DNA of 42,058 nt from the NCBI GenBank assembly GCA_965554225.1, contig CBEVZC010000011.1, positions 1 through 42,058 on the forward strand, in the 5' to 3' direction. Numbering within the stretch: position 1 is the first letter of the stretch; every line of letters starts with the position of its first letter. Position numbers and translations under genes: made by a program. Of the stretch, positions 1 through 7,963 are shown one piece after another. The notes below the pieces were generated by a model, which saw only the letters and a program-made list of their open reading frames with translations, was not told the DNA's origin and searched no databases. This DNA is from BMS3ABIN04 sp965554225 (GTDB lineage Bacteria; Bacteroidota; Ignavibacteria; Ignavibacteriales; Melioribacteraceae).

Positions 1-924
1 ATTATTTTTAATTATTATAGTTTTATCTAATTTTTCCAATTGCTTAATTCTGCTTTGTACTTGTCTTGCTTTTGAAGCTTTATAGCGAAATCTTTCTATA
101 AACTTTTCCGTTTCTTGTATTTTTTTCTGTTGATTTTGGCTTTCTGCTAACCTTTGTCCTTCTATTTGTTTTTTGTAATCAATATATTTTTCATAAGGTC
201 CATTATAAAAGGCAATGTCATTATTCCAAACTTCCATTGTTTTATCGGTAACTTCGGAAATAAAAAATCTATCATGTGAAATTATTATCAAAGCGCCTTT
301 GTATTGCTTAAAATAATCAATCAGCCATCTTAGGCTGTCTATATCAAGGTGGTTTGTAGGTTCATCGAGAAGGATAAGGTCATTTTCGTTCAGAAGAATT
401 TTTGCAAGTTCAATACGCATTTGCCAGCCGCCGGAAAACTCTTCCACTTTCCGTTCAAAATCCTCTTTTTTAAATCCTAATCCGGTCAGCACTTTTTTTA
501 TTTTTGATTCAGTGCTGTAAAATGCAATCTCCTCCATGCGATGATGAACTTCTCCTAATTTTTCAATTAATTTTAACTTTTTGTTTTCATCAATATTTTT
601 GTTGGTAAGTTCATTCGACAGCTGCTTTTCAATAACACTCAATTCATTGTATTCAATTAATGAAGACTGTATTTCGTTTAGCAATGTTTTCCCTTTTAGT
701 TCGGAAAATTCTTGAGGGAGGTAACCGATTTTTATTGATTTTGGTTTATTAATGAAGCCCGAAGCGGGAGTGGTTAAACCCACTATTAGCTTGAAAAATG
801 TAGATTTACCCGTACCATTTAAACCAACAAGAGCAATCTTATCTTGAGGATTTATTTTTAAATTAACATTTTCAAAAAGTACTCTCTCACCTATATCATA
901 AGTGAGATTTTGAATATCAATCAT
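1..924 (-). CDS. ABC-F family ATPase, N-terminal part (cut by window edge)
   Basis: The frame is open from an ATG at 924 to the left edge, so 308 N-terminal codons are visible and the C-terminus lies outside. The first ABC domain is complete: Walker A GLNGTGKS at about residues 34-41, signature FSGGWQMR, Walker B LILLDEPTNHLD, and the H-loop in ISHDRFF. The EPTNHLD form and the absence of membrane segments are typical of ABC-F proteins (Uup/EttA/YdiF type), soluble tandem ATPases that act on the ribosome rather than as transporters. A basic, Gln-rich linker follows the first domain, as expected before the second ATPase domain. Which ABC-F subtype this is cannot be told from the visible half. 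Confidence 0.9.
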   Translation of the reverse strand, partial: MIDIQNLTYDIGERVLFENVNLKINPQDKIALVGLNGTGKSTFFKLIVGLTTPASGFINKPKSIKIGYLPQEFSELKGKTLLNEIQSSLIEYNELSVIEKQLSNELTNKNIDENKKLKLIEKLGEVHHRMEEIAFYSTESKIKKVLTGLGFKKEDFERKVEEFSGGWQMRIELAKILLNENDLILLDEPTNHLDIDSLRWLIDYFKQYKGALIIISHDRFFISEVTDKTMEVWNNDIAFYNGPYEKYIDYKKQIEGQRLAESQNQQKKIQETEKFIERFRYKASKARQVQSRIKQLEKLDKTIIIKNN

Positions 925-1016
925 TTTATAAATTTTTTAAAAGAAAAAGGAAAATTAGATAAAGAATTGAAAAATTGCTAAAAAGTGTTAAGAAAAATTT
1001 GGCTTAGAGGTTACGT

Positions 1017-1045
1017 GATTTCTTGATATAAATAATAAAGAAATC
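1017..1045. terminator. possible weak hairpin downstream of the propeller gene
   Basis: An 8-bp inverted repeat (GATTTCTT / AAGAAATC) with a 13-base loop lies about 25 bases after the stop of the propeller protein gene on the minus strand. There is no clear T tract on the minus strand, so the terminator call is weak. Confidence 0.3.
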
Positions 1046-1067
1046 TTGTTTTAATCAATCGCTTAGC

Positions 1068-3293
1068 TTATTTCCTAATAACAGCTACCTTCGCTGCCGC
1101 AACACTATTAGCTTCTCCATCGAACGCAACAATTATATAAATACCTGAAGAAACAAAATTTCCGTTAAAATCTTTTCCATCCCAAGGTGTAATTTTTCCT
1201 CCGAAAGCGGGAAATTCATTGATTAGTTTTCCACTGATACTTAATATTTTAATTTGTGAATCTTGAATCAATCCGTCTATTGTTGCATTGCTGCTGTTAC
1301 CTGAACCAAGTATTAACGGATTCGGATAAACGAAAAGTTTAGAAAAAGTTTTTGCCGGTTGAATTGCAATAGTAGTTAAAGAGGTAAGACCGAAATCAGT
1401 ACCGAAATAAACAATCCCTTTTTTAGAGTCAACAGAAATACTTCTAATAGTATTTACCGGTAAAGGGCTATTGCTTTCGGTATAATTTTGAATCAAAGTA
1501 CTGCCGTCGGAGGACATTAGAAAAACTCCTGCGGAAGTTCCAACCCATTTTCTATTAAGCGGATCGATTGCCAGCGAAGATATAGATTGTTGCCGGATTG
1601 CGAAATAAAGATCGCCTCTAATTGAGTTCGGGTCGGAAGGATTTTGTATTACATTCATTCCCAGCTTTGTACCTATCACTAATTCACCTCGATTGTCCAA
1701 AACCAAAGCATTGATAACATCATTTTTCAACCCGTTTCTGGTAGTGATTTTCCCCCAAATGTCGTCTGCTAAATTTCCAGGTGTATCATTTTCGTTAAAA
1801 TAATACAAACCCTTTTCGGCGCCGTCGGTTACTACAAACCATTTTGTATTAAACTGATCAATAACCAAATACCTTGCGTTTACCACTTGTGGGAAAAGCG
1901 GATTGCCGAACTCATAGTGATACCATTTACCTTCCGGAGTTAGTTCGCTTAAAACTCTTCTGTTAGCTGACCAAAAATTAAGAACCCAAATGTTGCCCTT
2001 CGAATCTTTTTGTACATCATAAACCACGAGGAAACTTGGGACTCCCGGAATACCGATCATTCCTGTACCGGTTGTATCAAATGACTTAAAATTATCGTCT
2101 TTTATTTCCGTAAATCCATTTCCCCAATTAGATGCAAAAACAGTATTATCCGGTGATATATCTACACGATGGTAATCATCTTTTTTAATTTCCTCAGTAT
2201 TAGACTTATCATAAATCGTCCAATTTATTCCGTCAAATTTAAATATTCCTTTGCCGTTTCCGTCTTTTCCTGTTGCAGACCATAAATTACTGTTTTTATC
2301 AACAACAATACTCGGGAAAGAATTTGATATGGGTCCGTTAGGAACTATAACTGTTGTATCTGTTCCGGAAAATTTTATTACACCTTTGGATGAAGACACA
2401 AGTAAATCACTATTATTATCCAAAATAAGTGAGTTAAACGTAGAATTCGTTTGACTAAAAACCACTTTGTCTTCTGTTCCGGAATAATTGTGAATGGTTG
2501 AAGAAAGGACAGCATAAAGAGAATTCTTTTGAACTTGCATATCTTTTATGTTAAATCCATTATATAAGAAAAGGGTAAGCGTATCGTTGGAAAACTTGTA
2601 CAATCCTCTATCGGTAGCTAATAGTTTATCATTTCCAAACTTTACAATTTTATTGATTTTTAATTTGGAACTTCCCGAGCCTATTTTATAAGTATCCCAC
2701 TCAGTTGGTGAAGATAAATTTGTTGAATTCTTTTTAGAAATAGCCATCCCTTCATCAGTTGCAACATATATCTGCGATTGTCTAAAAATACCATTGACTT
2801 TACTTTCCGTAGGAAAATCACCAAACTTAACTACTGTTTCAATAAAATTGAGCGAAGATAGATCGATTAATGATAGTCCGAAATCTGTTGAGACAAAAAC
2901 GGTGTCGTTTAAAATGGAGATATCATTTATCTGCTTCTTACTCCTGTTTGTTTCGTTAATATCAAAAATGGATTGCATTAAATCATTTTTAGGATTGTAA
3001 ATATTTATAAAACCTTCGGATGTACCTATCCATATTCTGCCTAGTTTATCCATTGCAATTGCCGAAATGTTATTACTTCCTAATCCTTCGGATTTAGTGA
3101 ATTTCTTGTAATTCTTATCTGTAGAATTGTAATAAAAAACTCCGCCGGAAGTAGCCGACCAAATTCCACCAGGCTGGCTAATTGTTTTAAGTACGTTAAA
3201 CATGTCTGTATAATTTTTCCAAGTGCCTGCTTGCTGAGGTACTATAACATTTGAAAGAAAGAGAAATATGAATAAAAATTTTTTTAATTGCAT
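1068..3293 (-). CDS. secreted two-component-type beta-propeller protein with T9SS C-terminal sorting domain
   Basis: The 741-residue product starts at an ATG with a hydrophobic signal peptide (about residues 1-20, ending near PQQA). The body carries repeated propeller blades of the two-component regulator propeller type, with motifs such as GGIWSATSGGVFYY, GRIWIGTSEGF and RKWVGTSAGVFLM. The last 90 residues (from about 650) form a type IX secretion sorting domain: YPNP, a segment like IKILSISGKLI, then WDGKDFNGNFVSSGIYI. No kinase or DNA-binding domain follows the propeller, so this is an exported or surface-bound protein and not a one-piece sensor regulator. Its ligand is unknown. It resembles the N-terminal periplasmic part of hybrid sensor kinases that has become a stand-alone exported protein. 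Confidence 0.85.
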   Translation of the reverse strand: MQLKKFLFIFLFLSNVIVPQQAGTWKNYTDMFNVLKTISQPGGIWSATSGGVFYYNSTDKNYKKFTKSEGLGSNNISAIAMDKLGRIWIGTSEGFINIYNPKNDLMQSIFDINETNRSKKQINDISILNDTVFVSTDFGLSLIDLSSLNFIETVVKFGDFPTESKVNGIFRQSQIYVATDEGMAISKKNSTNLSSPTEWDTYKIGSGSSKLKINKIVKFGNDKLLATDRGLYKFSNDTLTLFLYNGFNIKDMQVQKNSLYAVLSSTIHNYSGTEDKVVFSQTNSTFNSLILDNNSDLLVSSSKGVIKFSGTDTTVIVPNGPISNSFPSIVVDKNSNLWSATGKDGNGKGIFKFDGINWTIYDKSNTEEIKKDDYHRVDISPDNTVFASNWGNGFTEIKDDNFKSFDTTGTGMIGIPGVPSFLVVYDVQKDSKGNIWVLNFWSANRRVLSELTPEGKWYHYEFGNPLFPQVVNARYLVIDQFNTKWFVVTDGAEKGLYYFNENDTPGNLADDIWGKITTRNGLKNDVINALVLDNRGELVIGTKLGMNVIQNPSDPNSIRGDLYFAIRQQSISSLAIDPLNRKWVGTSAGVFLMSSDGSTLIQNYTESNSPLPVNTIRSISVDSKKGIVYFGTDFGLTSLTTIAIQPAKTFSKLFVYPNPLILGSGNSSNATIDGLIQDSQIKILSISGKLINEFPAFGGKITPWDGKDFNGNFVSSGIYIIVAFDGEANSVAAAKVAVIRK

Positions 3294-3388
3294 TTACATC
3301 TCGTTATTTAATTATAAATGAAAGACTAACCTTAAAAATAAACTCTGTTTCTCGTATTAAAAATAAAAATACTATTTTTTCTTCAAAT

Positions 3389-4234
3389 TTAAACCGTAAA
3401 ATTAAATGACCTAAACCGGCCTTCATAATACTTTTTCATTCTGTTAAAATTAGATTCGTCAATAGTATATTTCCCTAAATTTTGATAATCGCGCTTGTCT
3501 CTTCCGTGGAAATCGGATCCACCGGATTGTAATAAATCATTTTCTTCAGCCAGTCTCTTATATTTTTTTATATCTTTTTCTCTATGCATAGGATGTATTA
3601 CTTCAATTCCATCTACACCGAATGAAATTAGTTTATCAATCAAAGCATCATTAAGTAACAGGGGATGCGCAATGAATACAATTCCGTTTGCTTTATGAAT
3701 TAGTTTAATTACATCATTCGGAGATATAAAAGATTTTTTAACATCAGCCGGACCACTATCGTACAAGTATTTTCTAAAAGCCTCAGCATAGTTTTTCACA
3801 TATCCTTTTTTAATTAGTGCTTCGGCAATATGCGGACGGCATACCGGGGAAGAACCGGAAAATTTTTCTACATCGCTAAAATTTATAAAAAATCCTATTT
3901 TATTTAACTTCGTTACTATTTCTTTTGCGCGTATGGTTCTAAGAAGTTTGATATCTTCCAATAATTTCAATATTGCTTTATTTTTATAATCAAAATAATA
4001 AGCAAGCAAATGTATTTCAGTGCTGTTTAACTGCGAACTTATTTCAATTCCGGGAATAAAGTCTAGTCCCAGCTTGCGCGAGATCTTCAAGGAACTATCA
4101 ATAGCCTTAATAGTATCATGATCTGTGATGCTTAAGATTTTTATACCCTTGTCCTTTGCTAGTTTCATTAATTCGAACGGGTCAAAAATCCCATCGGAAA
4201 AAGTACTGTGTAGGTGTAAATCGATTTTATTCAA
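3389..4234 (-). CDS. PHP-domain phosphoesterase (nucleoside 3',5'-bisphosphate phosphatase / RNase AM-like)
   Basis: The 281-residue protein has the full set of PHP metal-binding motifs: DLHLHSTFSDG at residues 5-15, SITDHDT, GIEIS, AHPLL and GGSDFHG. Length and order match the TrpH/YciV group, which removes the 3' phosphate from nucleoside 3',5'-bisphosphates and trims RNA 5' ends; the exact substrate here is inferred from the family. The start is a TTG with only a weak upstream GGTAA, and no better in-frame start precedes the first metal motif. The gene is transcribed away from gap, with about 110 bases between them. Confidence 0.85.
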   Translation of the reverse strand: MNKIDLHLHSTFSDGIFDPFELMKLAKDKGIKILSITDHDTIKAIDSSLKISRKLGLDFIPGIEISSQLNSTEIHLLAYYFDYKNKAILKLLEDIKLLRTIRAKEIVTKLNKIGFFINFSDVEKFSGSSPVCRPHIAEALIKKGYVKNYAEAFRKYLYDSGPADVKKSFISPNDVIKLIHKANGIVFIAHPLLLNDALIDKLISFGVDGIEVIHPMHREKDIKKYKRLAEENDLLQSGGSDFHGRDKRDYQNLGKYTIDESNFNRMKKYYEGRFRSFNFTV

Positions 4235-4345
4235 TTATTACCAAAATTTGTTTTATAAGTGAAAAAGTTGGATTGTAATTTAAGACATAAATAGGTAATT
4301 TTTCATTAAAAATTTATTTAATTAAAGATAAATAAGGAGCAAAAA

Positions 4346-5338
4346 ATGGCGGTAAAAATTGGTATTAATGGTTTTGGAAGAATCGGTCGTTTGGTTTTTA
4401 GAAGATGTTTGGAATTAGGCGGCTTTGATTTTGTTGGAATAAATGATTTAACGGATGCAAAAACGTTGGGCCATCTTTTAAAATATGATTCTGTTCATGG
4501 TAAATTTAACGGCGAAGTAAAAGTTGAAGGCGATGAATTAGTAGTTAATGGTGATAGAATAAAAATTACTGCCGAAAGGGATCCCTCTAAATTGAACTGG
4601 GGTGCTCTCGGTGCAGAAATAGTAATTGAATCAACCGGCGTTTTCAGAACAAAAGATGCTTGCTTAAAACATATTGAAGCCGGAGCAAAAAAAGTTGTCC
4701 TTACAGTTCCTCCTAAAGGCGAAGTTGATGCAACCGTAGTACTTGGTGTTAATGAAGAAGTTTTAACCGGAAATGAGCAAGTTGTTTCTAATGCTTCTTG
4801 CACTACTAATTGTTTAGCTCCTATGGTTAAAGTTTTAAACGATGCTTTCGGATTAGAAAAAGGATTCATGACAACGGTTCATTCCTACACAAATGATCAG
4901 AGACTGCTGGATTTACCGCATAAAGATCTTAGAAGAGCTAGATCAGCCGCCGTATCAATTATTCCAACTACTACAGGCGCCGCTAAAACAGTTGGAAAAG
5001 TACTTACCGAATTAGAAGGCAAATTGGACGGAATGTCAATTCGTGTTCCAACCCCTGATGGTTCAATAACTGATTTGGTTGCTGTTTTAGGTAAAGAGGT
5101 AACTGCAGAAGAAGTAAATGCTGCAATGAAAGCCGCTGCCGAAGGAGATATGAAAGGTATTATGGAATATTCCGAGGAACCGTTAGTATCTGTTGATATC
5201 GTTGGAAATTCTCACTCAAATATTTTTGATTCCTTATCAACAATGGCTAACGGTAATTTGGTTAAAGTTGTTGGCTGGTACGACAATGAATGGGGATATT
5301 CCTGCAGAGTTGTTGATCTGGTTAAGAAAATTGTATAA
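4346..5338 (+). CDS. gap: glyceraldehyde-3-phosphate dehydrogenase, type I
   Basis: The 330-residue enzyme converts glyceraldehyde 3-phosphate, NAD and phosphate to 1,3-bisphosphoglycerate. The NAD-binding start INGFGRIGR is at residues 6-14 with the NAD-type loop GINDL. The catalytic cysteine lies in NASCTTNC, with the partner histidine in TTVHSYTNDQ, and the conserved WYDNEWGY is near the C-terminus. The ATG is preceded by AAGGAG eight bases away. It is followed by a hairpin terminator and then pgk, so the two glycolytic genes are adjacent but may be partly uncoupled in expression. Confidence 0.97.
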   Translation: MAVKIGINGFGRIGRLVFRRCLELGGFDFVGINDLTDAKTLGHLLKYDSVHGKFNGEVKVEGDELVVNGDRIKITAERDPSKLNWGALGAEIVIESTGVFRTKDACLKHIEAGAKKVVLTVPPKGEVDATVVLGVNEEVLTGNEQVVSNASCTTNCLAPMVKVLNDAFGLEKGFMTTVHSYTNDQRLLDLPHKDLRRARSAAVSIIPTTTGAAKTVGKVLTELEGKLDGMSIRVPTPDGSITDLVAVLGKEVTAEEVNAAMKAAAEGDMKGIMEYSEEPLVSVDIVGNSHSNIFDSLSTMANGNLVKVVGWYDNEWGYSCRVVDLVKKIV

Positions 5339-5366
5339 TATTTTGTACTGAAAAACCATAATTTTC

Positions 5367-5400
5367 AAAGACGCAGATGTTTTATGTTTGCGTCTTTTTT
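5367..5400 (+). terminator. intrinsic terminator between gap and pgk
   Basis: A 9-bp stem (AAAGACGCA / TGCGTCTTT) with a 13-base loop is followed by a run of T. It begins 29 bases after the gap stop codon. Confidence 0.8.
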
Positions 5401-5445
5401 TATATTTAAATTCAAATTTAATACGTGAATACTTTTGAGGTAAAA

Positions 5446-6648
5446 ATGAGAAAATTATTTATAGACGACTTACAGCTTAAAGACAAAAAAGTTTTAGTGC
5501 GTGTCGATTTTAATGTTCCCTTAAATGAAAATTTACAAATTACCGATGATATGAGAATTGTAAGCGCTTTACCAACAATTAAAAAAATAATTTCCAGTGA
5601 CGGTAAAGCAATTTTAATGAGTCATTTGGGAAGACCTAAAGGTAAAAGAATAGATAAATTTAGTCTTAAACCCGTAGCAGCGCGGCTGAGTGAACTTTTA
5701 GGTAAAAACGTAAAGTTTGCATCCGATTGTATTGGCCAAGAAGTGAAAGCTTTGGTTAATTCGTTAAATGAAGGGGAAATACTGCTTCTTGAAAATCTAA
5801 GATTTCATTCCGGCGAAACTAAAAACGATCCCGAATTTGCTAAACAATTGGCTGAATTTGGCGATGTTTATGTAAACGATGCTTTCGGCACTGCTCATAG
5901 AGCGCACGCTTCTACGGAAGGTGTTACAAAATTTATTGAAAAATGTGCAGCCGGTTATTTGATGGAAAAAGAAATCAAATTTTTAGGTAAAGCTGTTACT
6001 AATCCCGAACGACCGTTTACGGCGATTTTGGGAGGAGCGAAAATATCGGGTAAAATAGATGTGATTCAGAATTTATTTTCAAAAGTAAATACTTTGATTA
6101 TCGGCGGCGGTATGGCATATACATTCTTCAAAGCTATGGGTTATGAAATAGGGACGTCAATACTTGAAGAAGAAAAGATTAAAGTTGCATCCGAAGTTCT
6201 TAAGAAAGCGGGAGAATCTAAAGTGAGTATTCTTTTACCTTTGGATGTAGTCATTGCTGATGAATTTAGAAATGATACTAAATTTGAAATTGTTGATGCC
6301 GAAGATATTCCGGCCGGTAAAATGGGACTGGATATTGGTCCTAGAACTGTTGAATTATATAAAAAAGTAATTTTGCAAAGCAAAACTATAGTCTGGAACG
6401 GACCTATGGGAGTTTTCGAGTTTGATAATTTTGCTAAAGGAACCGATGAAATAGCAGAAGCATTAGTTGAAGCAACTGCAGAAGGAGCTACAACAATCAT
6501 AGGCGGCGGAGATTCCGCAGCTGCAATTAAAAAAGCAGGATTAAGCGATAAAGTATCGCATGTTTCAACAGGCGGCGGAGCATCATTGGAATTTTTAGAA
6601 GGTAAAACTTTACCGGGTATCGCAGCTTTAACAGATGTAGATGATTAA
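5446..6648 (+). CDS. pgk: phosphoglycerate kinase
   Basis: This enzyme transfers phosphate between 1,3-bisphosphoglycerate and ADP in glycolysis. Visible family motifs are KVLVRVDFNVPL near the N-terminus, LMSHLGRPKG, LLLENLRFHSGE, FGTAHRAHAS, LGGAKISGKI, the nucleotide-site segment VWNGPMGVFE, and the C-terminal GGGDSAAA and STGGGASLEFL. The frame is also open from a GTG at 5425, but the ATG at 5446 has a GAGG five bases upstream and gives the normal N-terminus, so a 400-residue product is preferred. It directly follows gap and its terminator. Confidence 0.97.
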   Translation: MRKLFIDDLQLKDKKVLVRVDFNVPLNENLQITDDMRIVSALPTIKKIISSDGKAILMSHLGRPKGKRIDKFSLKPVAARLSELLGKNVKFASDCIGQEVKALVNSLNEGEILLLENLRFHSGETKNDPEFAKQLAEFGDVYVNDAFGTAHRAHASTEGVTKFIEKCAAGYLMEKEIKFLGKAVTNPERPFTAILGGAKISGKIDVIQNLFSKVNTLIIGGGMAYTFFKAMGYEIGTSILEEEKIKVASEVLKKAGESKVSILLPLDVVIADEFRNDTKFEIVDAEDIPAGKMGLDIGPRTVELYKKVILQSKTIVWNGPMGVFEFDNFAKGTDEIAEALVEATAEGATTIIGGGDSAAAIKKAGLSDKVSHVSTGGGASLEFLEGKTLPGIAALTDVDD

Positions 6649-6732
6649 CTTGAGAAAAAAATTTATTTTCCCATGTAAAATATAATATGTATTCATAATT
6701 GAAAAAGAAAAAACGAAATAAAAGGAATTAGA

Positions 6733-7641
6733 ATGTCATACGGAAATAGACAATATTACAGACCTACGGGATTCAGCAGTTTTAAGTTTTTCCCGCCGGG
6801 AATTAAATGGCTGCTAATAATTAACACTGCCGTTTTTATTATTCAGATGATAGGCGAGAATATTGTTATTAATGGCGTGCTGTTGTCTAACTTAATTACA
6901 GCTTACTTCGGACTAATTCCTATTCACGGGTATATTACATCTTTTTATCCTTGGCAATTAATTACTTACCAGTTCCTTCACGGTGGATTCGGACATATCT
7001 TTTTCAATATGTTTCTGCTTTGGATGTTCGGCATGGAACTGGAAAACATAATGGGAACTACTAAATTTCTAATATTTTATCTTTTATCTGGAATTGGAGG
7101 CGGACTTTTGCAGTTAATAGTTGGAGCAAGCGTTCCAACTATCGGGGCTTCCGGCTCAGTCTTTGGCGTTATGGTCGCTTTTGCTATGATGTTTCCGGAC
7201 CGACCGATTTATATTTATTTCTTACTTCCGGTTAAAGCAAAATATTTAGTTGTGTTTATGATAGTTTTAGAATTCCTTTCGGTCGGCAATGCTGATTTTG
7301 TAGCCCATGTTGTGCATGTTGGCGGTGCAATTACAGCATTCCTTTTCATCATTTGGGATAGAAAGTATATGTTCGATTTTAGTAAAATTACGGATTGGTT
7401 TACCAGACCTAAGGTTTATAATCCCAAAACACCTAAGTTTGGTAAATCGAGAAAAGGATTTAGCTTTTCAAATAACGACGTTGAAGATGCTGATTTTTAT
7501 GATATTAATTCCGGAAAACCTAGACCAAAAATTGATCAAGCGGAAATTGATAGGATTCTCGATAAAATAAGTCAAAGCGGTTACCAAAATCTTACGGAAG
7601 AAGAAAAGCGTATTCTTTTTGAAGCCAGTAAGCATGAATAG
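6733..7641 (+). CDS. rhomboid-family intramembrane serine protease
   Basis: The 302-residue membrane protein has about six transmembrane segments over residues 25-205. Rhomboid signatures are all present: HGGFGHIFFN with H88 and N92, the catalytic serine in GASG (S140), and the catalytic histidine in HVGG (H195). Rhomboids cleave transmembrane substrates within the membrane; the substrate is not known. After the membrane part comes a soluble tail of about 90 residues ending in ILDKISQSGYQNLTEEEKR, which matches the C-terminal extension (DUF6576-like) common on Bacteroidota rhomboids. AAAGGA precedes the ATG. The stop overlaps the start of the next gene, so the two are likely translated together. 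Confidence 0.92.
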   Translation: MSYGNRQYYRPTGFSSFKFFPPGIKWLLIINTAVFIIQMIGENIVINGVLLSNLITAYFGLIPIHGYITSFYPWQLITYQFLHGGFGHIFFNMFLLWMFGMELENIMGTTKFLIFYLLSGIGGGLLQLIVGASVPTIGASGSVFGVMVAFAMMFPDRPIYIYFLLPVKAKYLVVFMIVLEFLSVGNADFVAHVVHVGGAITAFLFIIWDRKYMFDFSKITDWFTRPKVYNPKTPKFGKSRKGFSFSNNDVEDADFYDINSGKPRPKIDQAEIDRILDKISQSGYQNLTEEEKRILFEASKHE

Positions 7642-7963
7642 ATTCTATTTAAGATACACCGCTTTATTATTAATCTTTACTTTTACAAGTTGTAATAATA
7701 GTTCCAATGTTGATGAAAAAACTATTGCAAAGGTTTATGTTGAAATATTAGTCCAACAGCAATTGCATAAAAATAATCCTGATACGTTAAAAATAATTGA
7801 GAATGATATCTATAAAAAATATAATCTTACAGAAAAATTATATAAAGAAAGCTTCAAAAAATTAGGAGACGATCAGGAAAAATGGGGCGAGTTTTTTAAG
7901 ATTGCAAAATCGTATTTGGATAGTCTGAAAAAATCTAATTCCCCTCCGAAAGACGCTTCTTAG
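7634..7963 (+). CDS. small DUF4296-like lipoprotein
   Basis: The product is about 109 residues with a signal peptide and a lipobox ending TFTSC (cysteine near residue 20), followed by Asn/Ser, so it is probably an outer-membrane or periplasmic lipoprotein. The rest is helical and matches the DUF4296 pattern: VDEKTIAKVYVEILVQQQ, then IYKKYNLTEKLYKESFKKL. No function is known for this family. The ATG at 7634 overlaps the rhomboid stop by eight bases (ATGAATAG). A TTG fifteen bases earlier would also keep the frame but is less likely. The 3' end overlaps the end of recQ on the other strand by 29 bases. Confidence 0.75.
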   Translation: MNRFYLRYTALLLIFTFTSCNNSSNVDEKTIAKVYVEILVQQQLHKNNPDTLKIIENDIYKKYNLTEKLYKESFKKLGDDQEKWGEFFKIAKSYLDSLKKSNSPPKDAS

